DNA from: Diphasiastrum complanatum
Taxonomy: Eukaryota > Streptophyta > Lycopodiopsida > Lycopodiales > Lycopodiaceae
DNA length: 64,000 nt
NCBI GenBank assembly: GCA_029204225.1
Contig: CM055095.1
Coordinates: 45,495,446 to 45,559,445, forward strand
Direction of reading: 5' to 3'
Shown: positions 22,572 through 32,788 of the stretch, piece by piece
Layout of the letters: every line of letters begins with the position of its first letter
Numbering within the stretch: position 1 is the first letter of the stretch
Made by a program: the position numbers and the translations under genes
The notes under the pieces: model-generated
Databases searched by the model: none
What the model was told of the DNA's origin: nothing
Seen by the model: only the letters and a program-made list of their open reading frames with translations

Positions 22572-23051
22572 GTCAGTTTTCGAAGAAGGATTGCAAAACG
22601 TTAACACAAACAGAAAGAGAAGAAGGTAGCAAAACTTAGCTCTATTTCGAAGCCCAATTACAACAGTATCCCTCAAGTTTAATCTTTTGCTTTCGGCTTG
22701 CTGGAAATTAGAAATCTCGAATCGCATGCAATGACCCCAAACTTTCGTTCCGTTGCTATGCCTTTGCTGGAACGGAAGCTTTGATCCGCATGCACATGAT
22801 CAATGGTATGTTGGAAATGTTTCCAATTTGCCTCTGAAATGTATGGAAAAAATCTTCTTGACAGTATGCTTGTAATTGTTGGAAATTCATTGAAAAATGG
22901 ACAATGATAATAGCATTGAATGAGTAGAAACCAAACATGCAATCACGAGTCTCAACAGTTTGGAAACTAAAGAATTTCAGCATCGATTGGGTGAAAATAG
23001 CACTTCGAAATCCTCGAAAAAAATGCGTCCAATTATCGCACAAGGATCAAC

Positions 23052-23066
23052 GGAGCTTTGATACCA
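23052..23066 (-). promoter_or_regulatory. Primer binding site of minus-strand gypsy element
   Basis: The complement reads TGGTATCAAAGCTCC, one mismatch from the standard tRNA-Met site, one base inside the LTR edge at 23068. Confidence 0.8.
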
Positions 23067-23067
23067 A

Positions 23068-23423
23068 TGTTAGGAACATCATAACAATAGGAAGGCAAAG
23101 CTAGTCTGATCCACCCAGCCAATGCACTCTCTTATAGAATGCCCCTCCTAGCCTAGTGTGAGTTTGCATGGGAGCAGTAGGTGGGAGTTATTACCAGCAT
23201 CCACTGTTCCTGCTGCATGCACTAGATTATTGTTGCATGTGGGGTCCCAGTCCATCACTGATGGATTGCATGGCCCCTGACTATCATGCATGCGTCCGCA
23301 TGTGTCTGCATGTGTCCACATGGGCATTATTGGCCTTTATACCAACTGCATGATATGCATGCATGCCTGACTCACACCGTCCTTGTGCATTGGCTTGGGT
23401 GGATCAAACTAGCTTTGCCTTCA
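23068..23423 (-). repeat. Gypsy LTR (5' LTR of minus element)
   Basis: About 356 bp between TG and CA ends, next to a primer site. Blocks such as GATCCACCC and GCCCCTCCTAGCC...AGTGTGAG match the 358 bp LTR family at 55894 and 60932, so it is a related subfamily. Its two ends carry a near-perfect 36-38 bp inverted repeat (23092-23128 against 23384-23421). Confidence 0.7.
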
Positions 23424-23831
23424 TGTGTTGGCTTTTTTATTTTTTAATTTCATTTTGCCATTCTTCCTGGCCCTGTCTGCCGACAACCGTCTTTGTCTAA
23501 CAGTTAAAAAAACAAAACACTCTTCTGTTTTCCTAATTTCAAAATCATGTCTCTACACTTTCTCTCCACGCATTCTAAATTGAAAAGATCAAAAATTTCA
23601 GTTGCAAACATCTATATACAACAGAGAAGTTAGAGCTCAGAGCTTTGCTCCTTACAATGCCAGATTGAATTTACATTGAGAAGTTCATACATCGTATATT
23701 TGGGATGTGTAAAAATGCCTATGACCATCATTTACAAGAACTTAAAAGTTGCTTAGCATAATGGACATACATATTGTAGAGATGGGATAAATTCAAGTAA
23801 CAATGCTCTTTAGATCCAAGATAAATTTTTT
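23424..23831. other. AT-rich spacer
   Basis: No gene or recognised element is seen between the gypsy LTR and the first copy of the long direct repeat. Confidence 0.5.
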
Positions 23832-26253
23832 GTTAATTTTAAGTTGTCAATTAGTGAAATGGTTCAAGGTCTGATTTGACATTTTTGTACATATGATGGA
23901 ATCAAAAGAGGAGACTACCATGCCAACTACCAAACTTTGTAAAGTGATTCACAGTACTACCTAGCAATGAATTAACAGATAGGCCACAAAAACAAGTTCA
24001 TATGGCTCCATTTGTTGTTGATATGAAATTTTCAAACTTGCAAAGTGCAAGAGAGATACATTTTTTGCACAGACAGTTTTAAGGTTTAGGCCCCTTTTTA
24101 CAGGACTTTATGGAGAGATCAACAACTAGATTTTCTTTCGAAAAATTAAAAACCTTTCATAATCAATCACTAAAATAAGCTAAATAAAAGCAAAAAAATA
24201 AAAGGCAAGTAATATTTTTATATTGTTTATTGACATTCATTGCAAGTTAAAAAATGGTCCAAAATCGGACAATCAATTCTCTACCACTATGCCAAATAAT
24301 GTTTTGATATTCCTAAGCCACAACTTTAGATTTCTGTTTGCAATAATGAGTGTTGACATATAATATGCCATATATATAGCTCTTAAAATAAACCAAAATA
24401 AACAAACAAAAATATTCTCCCAGAGAAAAATCTTTTCGGAAGATTTCAACGCTAGTATTATTCCCAAGATTTGTAGGCAATACTGAAGGAAAATATATCT
24501 TAGTGACTTGAAATCAACAATAAAATTTGTAAAGTCTCATCTAAGTTTTGTATAATTCTTGTTCAATTAAAAAAATAAAATTTATTTAAGGACTCACCGT
24601 CATCACTCACAAGGAACCACGGATTTTCTCTTATGCCCACTCCTAGATGACGAGTATATTTAGCATAATTTTCTTGGTTTTCGGCTAGTATGACTTCGTA
24701 GTTTCCATCTTTACTAATGAGCTTGACTTTCGTTGCTCCAAGAATCAATTTCAACAAAGATGGAAATGAAATCTCAAACTCTGAAGTGGTCCTATTTACC
24801 TTAACTTTTCTTGCCAAGGTCTTCCCACCAACAATAACGTAGATAAATTTGTAATCATATTGTCCACCGTTGTTGGTACCTAGGTTTTAAGAGAAAGATA
24901 TCAAAATATGCATAACAAGAGACAAAACCTGAGAAAAGCAAAAAGATTCAAAGCAAATTTTGCGCAAAATTTTAGAAAAATTTCTCTATAGATTTATTTC
25001 AAAATTTGCCCACACTTGATGAGAAAAACTCTTTGAAAACAGGCATGATTTATGCAAGAATCTTTGCAGAAATAAGTAAGAATTCGTTCTACAAAAAAGG
25101 CCAAATTTCGCACAAATTATTTTGTGAAAAACAAAGCTTTGTCAACACTTAAATTTTGCACAATTTTTACTCATTGAAAACTAGAATCTTGATTTCAATT
25201 TTACATGGAAAAAGATTTGAAAATTAGATTGAAAGTCAATTTCATGTCGGCCACTAAGAGACTTATTTACTTGTGCAAATTTGTAAATAATTTCAGTGCA
25301 ACAAAACAAATTCTGGTTCACTATTGGGTCATATACAACTTGTAGTTATTTTCTCATATCCAAAAAATCAGATCTTACATCTGATTTTATATGCCTAAAT
25401 TGAAAAGGACTCAATTATAGCAATCTGCAAAGAATACTCAAACTGGTGATACATGGTGTTGTTTCATCGAATCACATTTCTTTCAAAGAAGCACATTCTT
25501 TGGCAAAGTCTATTTTGAAGATGTCTGTGTCGTTCAAAGTTTTTTCTTTATTCCAACATTTTTTTCGGGGGCCCAAACCTGACTTTTTTGAGCCAAAAAA
25601 GATAATTAATAGCAAGCACGGAGAGAATTTCGTAGTGAGTGAGAGAGTTAGTAACAGTATGAACTTAACAAGTCTTATGTAAAGTGTAGTATCTAGCAAA
25701 CTTGCCCGTTCCGGAACTGAATGTGTTTTGTAACATGTTCTGTGCCGGAACGTGGCCTCCATAAAAATTAAAAAAAATTTAGAATTATTTAACGAAGGAT
25801 TCGTGCCGACCCAGGTTTCAGCAGATTACAGGTTCATAGCTTCAAGCATTCACGATCTTGAAGAGAAGGCGCATTTGCTTAAAATGGCCAAAAGAGGTGC
25901 TGGAAAAGAGGATCAGGCCACGCTAGGGCACAAAATTGGTGGCAAAGTATGCAGAATTCGACAATATCTTATAATACATCACAACTATGAAATTATTATG
26001 TAGTATTATTGAATTGTTATGAAGGATTGATATTGAAATCACGTTGCCTTGCTAGAACAATGAATTTCGACCCCTTCTGACCCTGCCCCAGTATTAGGAT
26101 TCGATTTCAACTCAATATCAAACAATTTTGATCTACATGGCATTTTGATCCAGTATTTTATATGTTGGGTTTTGATCCAACAGGAACCTAATCCAAGGAG
26201 CATAAGGATCGGATTAAGTATCGTTTTAAACAGTAGAATTAGAAGATAATTTT
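23832..26253 (+). repeat. Long direct repeat, copy 1 (about 2.4 kb)
   Basis: Begins GTTAATTTTAAGTTGTC and ends AGAAGATAATTTT. It is repeated at 29118-31128 in the same orientation with scattered substitutions and a deletion of about 370 bp in copy 2. It is AT-rich and mostly non-coding; one exon-like segment lies on the minus strand near 24590-24880. I do not recognise the element. The two copies could be very long LTRs or a segmental duplication. Confidence 0.85.
24592..24876 (-). CDS. Exon-like segment, unrecognised
   Basis: On the minus strand an open frame starts after a possible acceptor (AACCTAG) at about 24876 and ends at a GTGAGT donor near 24592. It reads VPTNNGGQYDYKFIYVIVGG, then KTLARKVKVNRTTSEFEISF, then LVSDDG. 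Composition and splice signals look like a genuine internal exon of about 95 codons. I do not recognise it. The second copy of the surrounding repeat has lost this segment by deletion, so it may be a captured host gene fragment. No flanking exon was found. Confidence 0.35.
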
Positions 26254-26459
26254 AATTATATATGTCAAATATGAGCGCGGCAATTTCGCGTCATCCAGAC
26301 CCCTGGGCGTAGGGTCGGTCACGCCCATTTTTGTTTTGAGATTTTTTTTGTGGGCTGAACGCGTCTGGGCGCAGATGCGTCCGAGACGCGGACACATTTA
26401 GAAATAAAAAAACAGAAGACATGCCACGGACCCCAAATTTGCGCTACCAAAGATCCGCG

Positions 26460-26461
<2 letters not shown>

Positions 26462-26519
<58 letters not shown>

Positions 26520-26649
26520 GTACATGTGAGTGTGTGCATGTGTTCTGATTTGTGTGCTTGTGTGAGGAATAAATAGATTAGGGTGCGTGCTTGGGTTTAG
26601 GGTATAGGAAGAGAGAGAGAGAGAGAGAGAGAGATAATAGATTTGTGTG

Positions 26650-26715
<66 letters not shown>
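26462..26715 (+). repeat. GA, GA and TG/GA microsatellite cluster
   Basis: A GA array at 26462-26517, another at 26611-26634, a TG array at 26654-26685 and a GA array at 26685-26715 lie within 250 bp. They lack the conserved terminal sequence of the TC-tailed LINEs further right. Confidence 0.95.
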
Positions 26716-26718
<3 letters not shown>

Positions 26719-26819
26719 CCTGTGGTACCCGGACGCCAGCGATTTCACGCGAGAGGACAAATGCTTCACAAGAACAGATCAAATAGTCGCGCGTTGATGA
26801 GATACTTCGGTAATGCGAA

Positions 26820-27260
26820 TGGGATATCGGATCAGCGCGCCTGTCCCAAATAGGAGTGTTTTCAACTTGGACTACGCGCATTGATACGTTATTGGAATGC
26901 ATTATGCATCATCAATTCTGCCGAATCAAACTTTGATTATTCATTTGCGTTCCAATAAATGTTCAGTGAGCTCAGATATCGGATCAGCGTGCCTTTGGAA
27001 GAGACAGTGATTTTTTCACTCGGATTGCGCGCGTCGAATCACTATTGCAGAAAAAAAAAGGTTTTGGAAATTTTTTGAAATTATTGGACTATAGTATGCA
27101 TGATCAAAGCTTGATTCGATAGACTCCTCATTCTGTCCAAAGCTAACAAGAATCTATCGAATCAAGCTTTGATCATTCATATTATCTTCCAATATTGCTT
27201 CAGCACGCAAGAAAAGCCTCTCTGGTGTACAGAAGCAGTATATGCGCGTCGATTCGCTAT
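26820..27260 (+). repeat. Degenerate repeats with a foldback
   Basis: GATATCGGATCAGCG occurs at about 26824 and 26975, and GCGCG-TCGA-TC-CTATTG blocks recur, suggesting old tandem units of about 150-200 bp. Within them, 27079-27197 is a foldback: a 23-bp perfect arm at about 27101-27123 faces 27152-27174, and shorter ATTGGA/TCCAAT arms extend it. A weaker related foldback lies at 26891-26956. Confidence 0.6.
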
Positions 27261-27837
27261 TGGATGCAATAATGGCAGTTGGAATTGTTAGAAATTTCAA
27301 GGATTGGATATCAAAAGGCAGTTGGAATTTTTTTAAATTATAATGGCTGAATTTATAACATTATCTTGTCAATTTCAGATATTAATTGTAGATGTGACCA
27401 TACTTTTGTAGAATTAATTGAAGATGTGACGTTACTTATGTATAAATTAAATGTGGTCGTCATTAGCCATATCAACTAATTATTTTGATGATCGATGGAT
27501 TTGATTGATAAGCCTCTGAATATCTCGATGTAATCATCATCGTAATCATACCCTCGTAATTCCATACCACCACGTAAGCAATCATTTCAGATTTGCACTA
27601 TATACAGATGGTCGAGGCTTAAAAAAAATTTCGTTAACTTCTTATCGTTCTCTACTTCCATGCGGTATCGATTCAGTGCGTCTGAAGCTAAATACCTACA
27701 TTGCGCTTTTACTCTCGTGCGCCTAACCGCACTCAACTATCGATTTAGTTCAAGGTCAGATATTAATTCGACGCGCCCGACCAAAATTTTGATCTTGAGT
27801 TCTCCTTGTTCGTGCGCTGATCCGATATTGGATAGCA

Positions 27838-28311
27838 ATGGCTCAGACAAAGCAAATGGAATCCCAATTTTAGGTGGTGGTCTGGGAAATCCACCACCAC
27901 CTCCTCCTAGGCCTAGGGGCAGATCAAGAGACCCTGTCTGATTGAAAGATATTCGGAAGCTACAGAAGACAAATAATCTTCTCATTCCGAAAGCTCATAT
28001 ACAAAGATCCATCAGACAAGTTAGAAGAAGTCTATCTGTAGATCTGAGATGGACTATAACGGCAATTAAGGCGTTGCACACATCATATGAGGATTTTTAA
28101 GTAAAAAAATTTTCAGATACTATTGTTGCAGCTGTCCAAGCCAAGAGGGTGACCATCATGCCCAAGGATTTCAACACTGTGTTCAGACTAAGGGACACAT
28201 ATGACAAGTTTTCAGAGTACTTCAGACCAGCTCCATTTGCTCCAAAACAAGATTCAAAGAAAAGAAAGCGAAAGCAATGTCAACCTTCCCGGCTTGTTTT
28301 CCAAGTATAGA
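27838..28311 (+). pseudogene. Histone H3 pseudogene, CENH3-like
   Basis: ATG at 27838 starts MAQTKQ, close to the universal H3 start MARTKQ. After a frame change, a frame from about 27918 reads through the histone fold in order: LKDIRKLQKTNNLLIPKA, VDLRWTITAIKAL, SYEDF, FSDTIVAAVQAKR, VTIMPKDFNTVFRLR. There is no intron. Two stops interrupt: TGA at 27939-27941 (where H3 has Ala of GTVAL) and TAA at 28098-28100 (where H3 has Leu of YLV). The RWT, EDF, FSD and KDF positions match plant CENH3 better than canonical H3, which has LRFQ, EAY, FED and KDI. It is probably a decayed retrocopy. The frame runs on to 28309-28311 with an unrelated Lys-rich tail (SKKRKRK). Confidence 0.75.
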
Positions 28312-28434
28312 GCAAGATTGTTTCAAAGAAGAGGAGGTCTCATGACCCTCCAAATAAAGCGAGAGATTTTTCCAAGCCATTTCCTCTACATGAGATTCTA
28401 ACTGCATCCAAATCTCCTCCCAAGTCTCTTTCTT

Positions 28435-28545
28435 CTCCTCCTAGAACTCAATCTCCATTACTCCTCCTCATAGAACTCAATCTCCATCTTCTCTTCCTAG
28501 AACTCAATCTCCTTCTTCTCCTCCTCTTTCAAAATCTGGGTCTCC
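28435..28545 (+). repeat. Short tandem repeat, CCTAGAACTCAATCTCC units
   Basis: Three or four units of about 30 bp (AGAACTCAATCTCCWTCTTC type). Translated, they give Ser/Pro-rich PRTQSPSSPP, but stops and shifts argue against a live gene. Confidence 0.7.
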
Positions 28546-28608
28546 TCTTATCCTAACAAATATTAGCTCCCCCCCTCCTGTTTCAGTAACAGATTTACTG
28601 GTTTATCA

Positions 28609-28887
28609 GTGTTACTTCCTTCACCCCCTGCATTTGCCTTTGTAAATACTCCTCAGTATGTACAATATGACCAATTGTTAAACACTTATCTTCAAGCTTT
28701 AGGTCATTTCTACAGTTTTAGGATGCCAAAGACCAATGTCGATCTTCCCCTATCTAAATTAGATACAAGTGAATTAGAAAGTAGGGATAAAATGCTAGGG
28801 GGCAATTCAATACTGGATGGAGTTTTTCCAAACCCCATTGTTTATAGATGTAGCTTTGTTTCCTCTTCAATTCATGGCTGCTTTTGA
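28609..28887 (+). CDS. Unrecognised ORF, 92 aa, probably retroelement-derived
   Basis: An open frame starting MLLPSPPAFAFVNTPQYVQY lies between Pro/Ser-rich repeats and a gypsy pol relic. I do not recognise the protein. Position suggests degraded gag-region sequence of a retroelement. Confidence 0.2.
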   Translation: MLLPSPPAFAFVNTPQYVQYDQLLNTYLQALGHFYSFRMPKTNVDLPLSKLDTSELESRDKMLGGNSILDGVFPNPIVYRCSFVSSSIHGCF

Positions 28888-28934
28888 TTTCCCTGACTTC
28901 AAAAGTCTGCACGATGATATGCTACAATACGTGT

Positions 28935-29117
28935 AGCTCAGAGCTTGAACAGCTTATGGAGGATGATCAATATGAGGTACTTCTTTGTGACTTACAATTT
29001 ATTTTTGATGAATCTATTTGCAGTAATATTTTTCATTAAAAAAAAATTAGATGCTCTGTTAAGGAGATATAATGATGTTTTTCTGATGATTTGCCTAGTG
29101 GTTTAGCACCTAGTAGA
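28935..29117 (+). pseudogene. Short Ty3/gypsy relic (protease to reverse transcriptase linker)
   Basis: CTCAGAGCTTGAACAGCTTA through CCTAGTGGTTTAGCACCTAG matches 58705-58885 of the gypsy element on the plus strand. The broken translation LLCDLQFIFDESI and DDLPSGLAPSR corresponds to the segment before the reverse transcriptase. It ends exactly where copy 2 of the long direct repeat begins. Confidence 0.75.
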
Positions 29118-31128
29118 GTTAATTTTAAGTTGTCAATTAGTAAAATGGTTCAGGGTCTGATTTGGCATTTTTGTGCATTATGATGGAATCGAAAGAGGAG
29201 ACTACCATGCCAACTACCAAACTTTGTAAAGTGATTCACAATACAACCTAGCAATGAACTAACAGATAAGCCACGAAAACAAGCTTATATGGCTCCATTT
29301 GTTGTTGATATGAAATTTTCAAACTTGCAAAGTGCAAGAGAGATACTTTTTTTGCACAGACAATTTTAAGGTTAAAGCAAAAAAATAAAAGGCAAGTAAT
29401 ATTTTTATATTGTTTATTGGCATTCATTGCAAGTTTAAAAATTGTTCAAAATCGGACAATCAATTCTCTACCACTATGGCAAATAATGTTTTGATGTTCT
29501 AATGCCACTGCTTTAGATTCTTGTTTGCAACAGTGAGTGTTGGCATGTAATATGCCATATATATATCTCTTAAAAGAAGCCAAAATAAACAAACAAAAAT
29601 GCCGACCTAAAGAAAGATCTTCTCGGAAGAATTCAACGCTAGTATTATTTCCAAGACTTGTAGCAATACTGAAGGAAAATATCTCTTAGTGACTTGAAAT
29701 CAACAATAAAATTTGTAAAGTCTCACCTATATTTTGTATAATTCTTGTTCAATCAAAAAAACAAAATTAGTTTCAAAAAATAAAACCTATTTTAGGACTC
29801 ACCGTCATCACTCACAAGGGACCACGAACTTAGGGAAAAAAATTTATAGATTTATTTCAAAATCTGCCCACACTTGATAGAAAAAACTCGCTAAAAACAT
29901 ATGTGATTTATGCAAGAATCTTTGTAGAAATAAATAAGAATTTGTTCTACAAAGAAGGTCAAATTTTGCACAAATTATTCTGTGAAAAACAAAGCTTCAT
30001 CAACACTTAAATCTGCCGCAAAAATTTTGCACAATTTTTACTCGTTGAAAACCAGAAGCTTGACTTTGATTCTACATGGAAGAAGATCTAAAAATTAGAT
30101 TGAAAGTCAATTTTATGCAGGCCACTAAGAGGCTTATCTACTTGTGCAAATTCGTAAATAATTTCAGAGCAACAAAACATATTTTGATTTATTATTGGAT
30201 CATCTACAACTCGCAATTATTTTCTCATATCTAAAAAATCAAATTTTACATCTGATTTTATATGCCTAAACTGAAAAAAAACTCAATTATAGCAACCTGC
30301 AAGGAATACTCAAACTGGTGATACATGGCATTGTTTCATCGAATCGCATTTCTTTCAAAGAAGCACATTTTTTGGCAACGTCCATATTAAAGACGTATGT
30401 GTCGTTCAAAGTTTTTTTTTAATCCAACATTTCTTTCAAGGGCCCAAACCTGACTTTTTTTGAGGCAAAAGACATAATTAATAGCAAGCATGGATAATTT
30501 CGTAGTGAGTGAGAGAGTTAGTAACAATATGAACTTAACAAGTCTTATGTAAAGTGTAGTATCTAGCAAACTTGCCTGTTTCGGAACTGAATGTGTTTTG
30601 TAGCACATTCTGTGCCGGAACGTGGCCCCTATAAAAAGTTAAAAAAAATCATAATTATTTAACGAAGGATTCGTTCCGACCCAGGTTTCAGTTGATTACA
30701 AGTTCAGAGCTTCAAACATTTGCGATCTTGAAGAGGATGCGCATTTGCTTAAAATGGCCAAAAGAGGTGCTGGAAAAGAGGATCAGGGGCCACGCTAGGG
30801 CACAAAATTGGGGGTGAAGTATGATTTCCCTATAGAATTCGACAACATCTTATAATATCTCACAACTGTAAAATTATTATGTAGCACTATTGATAGTTAT
30901 GATTGATATTGAAACCACATTCCCTTGCTAGAACAATGAACCGCGAACCCTTCCGACTCTGCCCCAGTATCAGGATTCAATTTCGACTCAATATCAAACA
31001 ATTTCAATCTACATGGCATTTTGACCCAATATTTTATATGTTGGTTTTGATCCAACAGGAACCTAATCCAAGGAGTATAAGGATCGGATTAAGAATCGTT
31101 TTAAATAATAGGATTAGAAGATAATTTT
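29118..31128 (+). repeat. Long direct repeat, copy 2 (about 2.0 kb)
   Basis: The same unit as 23832-26253, in the same orientation. It lacks the segment matching about 24620-24990 and has many substitutions. No intact ORF is present. Confidence 0.85.
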
Positions 31129-31239
31129 GTAGGCTCGTCGATGACGGACGGCTGGAGTAAGGCGACAGTGAATGTGTTAGAACGAAATGCTTGTTTGTAT
31201 CCGATGTATGCAAGTTTAGAGTTCTGAGAGCCGAACAAA

Positions 31240-31551
31240 GGTTTGTGCATGTGCGTGTGCATGTATGTGTATGTGTTTTTGCATGTTGTTTGTGTCTGTA
31301 CATGTATGCATGTGTATGTGTGTGTGTGCATGTGATGTGTACATGTGTACATGTATGTGTGTGTGTGTGTGTGTGCATGTATGTGTATGTGTTGTGTGTG
31401 TATGTGTGTTTGCATGTGTGTGTATCATAGTTGCCCAGAAACGCGTTTCTAGATCCAGAGAAACGCGTTTCAAAAACACGTTTCTAGAAACGCAATGCAT
31501 CTATGGTGTGTATATGTATGTGTATGTGTTGTGCGTGCATGTGGTGTGTGT

Positions 31552-31636
<85 letters not shown>

Positions 31637-31690
31637 AGTGTGTGTATGTGCATGCGTTGTGTGTGTATGTGTGTGTGCCATGTGTGTGTT
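31240..31690 (+). repeat. TG-rich microsatellite region
   Basis: Imperfect TG/TATG repeats (31240-31430) and a pure TG array of about 38 units (31556-31632). Frames across it are low-complexity artefacts. A cluster of AAACGCGTTT-type palindromes interrupts it at 31439-31493. Confidence 0.95.
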
Positions 31691-31920
31691 TCAAAGGAGA
31701 GCAATGAATTTGAAAGGTTACAAAATATGAACCTAAATGATAATTCAAACGAACTTTTTCGATTACATAGCATTTTGACATTTTAAAAGTATCTAGTCTT
31801 TGCTGTGTAAATTTCAACATCTAGGCATCGCCATCGTTAACTATTTCATAACTATAAAGGATTTTACGAAACACCTAAAGGCTTAAAGAAACATACATGA
31901 TTCATTCGATTATGCGTTGC

Positions 31921-32216
31921 AGATATAACTGCTAAAATTCATGTGGGATATTCTCGTTGGTTGTGTCTGAAATTCTTCTCTATTGTGGGGCTGATGGAGG
32001 CAATATTGAAGTATGGGGACGCAACAATCTCAGCAGAATCTCTAATCAGTTTAGAAGCGGAGAGGGAGCAGTCAAAGCGGTGCTTGTTCTTGGATATAAG
32101 ATCAAAACACGCCCTACAAGAATGCCAATTCATAACTTTGTACTTAAAGCTATAGACAAAATTAAAAACCCAGCAAAAAGGAGCAATGTTAAGAAAGTCG
32201 TTAATTTATTGTACTA
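31921..32216 (+). CDS. Exon-like segment, unrecognised
   Basis: After a GTTGCAG acceptor-like site at about 31915-31921 two overlapping frames are open to about 32216. The longer reads EILLYCGADGGNIEVWGRNN, then AVLVLGYKIKTRPTR. I cannot assign it and cannot tell which frame, if either, is real. It lies between the TG array and a cruciform sequence. Confidence 0.2.
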
Positions 32217-32278
32217 AGAAATCTTCTACCAAGTAATATGATATCAGGCATTGATGCATAGAATTAATGAACCGTTAT

Positions 32279-32344
32279 CGGTTCACCACAGTTCTGAGAA
32301 CCGTACGGTTCTTCAAAATTTTTGCCCAAAACCGTGGTGAACCG
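32279..32344. repeat. Nested palindrome (cruciform-forming)
   Basis: Outer arms CGGTTCACCAC (32279-32289) and GTGGTGAACCG (32334-32344) are perfect complements. Between them, AGAACCGTACGGTTCT (32297-32312) is a perfect 16 bp palindrome. It may be the core of a foldback transposon. Confidence 0.8.
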
Positions 32345-32788
32345 TACTGAATAATTAATTGATTAATTAGTTTTTTTTTTTTTGTCCCACCCCCAAAAAA
32401 TGCTAAAAAAATGCCAAAATAATTTCAGAAAAAGCATATTCTCCTCTTAGATTATTTACTTCAAAGTTCAAATAATTTAATGGCCTTTTTTTTTTGACTA
32501 CCCACCCCCAAAAACATCCCAAAAAAAGGCAAAAAAAAGACCAAAAGTTGAAAAACATATCCAAATTGATAAGAGAGAGGGAAACAGAGAGAGGGGGAGG
32601 CTATCATAGTAAACCATTTCATCAGTGTACATAATGCACATCAATTGGCCATCCATCTGAAAAACAAGTGAGCTCTGTATATAATCTCATCATATAGAGC
32701 CCGCCACATACGGGTGGGATTTGAACTAAAAAAAATGCAGTGTCAATGGAACAAAAATGAACAAGATGACAACATCTACAACATGTCC
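32345..32788. other. Low-complexity spacer
   Basis: Two poly-T/CCCACCCCCAAAAA blocks (near 32370 and 32490) form an approximate direct repeat. No gene is seen. Confidence 0.5.

Noticed and set aside
26597..26902. ORFs with His-Thr and Leu-Ser repeats
   Set aside because: Microsatellite artefacts in both strands.
23832..31128. Classical LTR pair of one retrotransposon
   Set aside because: The repeat ends lack TG...CA, no primer site or purine tract was found next to them, and the interior has no ordered gag-pol.
31265..31820. Long ORFs of alternating Cys-Val or His-Thr residues
   Set aside because: They are translations of the TG array and its complement.
31943..32217. Alba-like nucleic-acid-binding protein
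   Set aside because: A faint resemblance in two competing frames was not strong enough to name a family.
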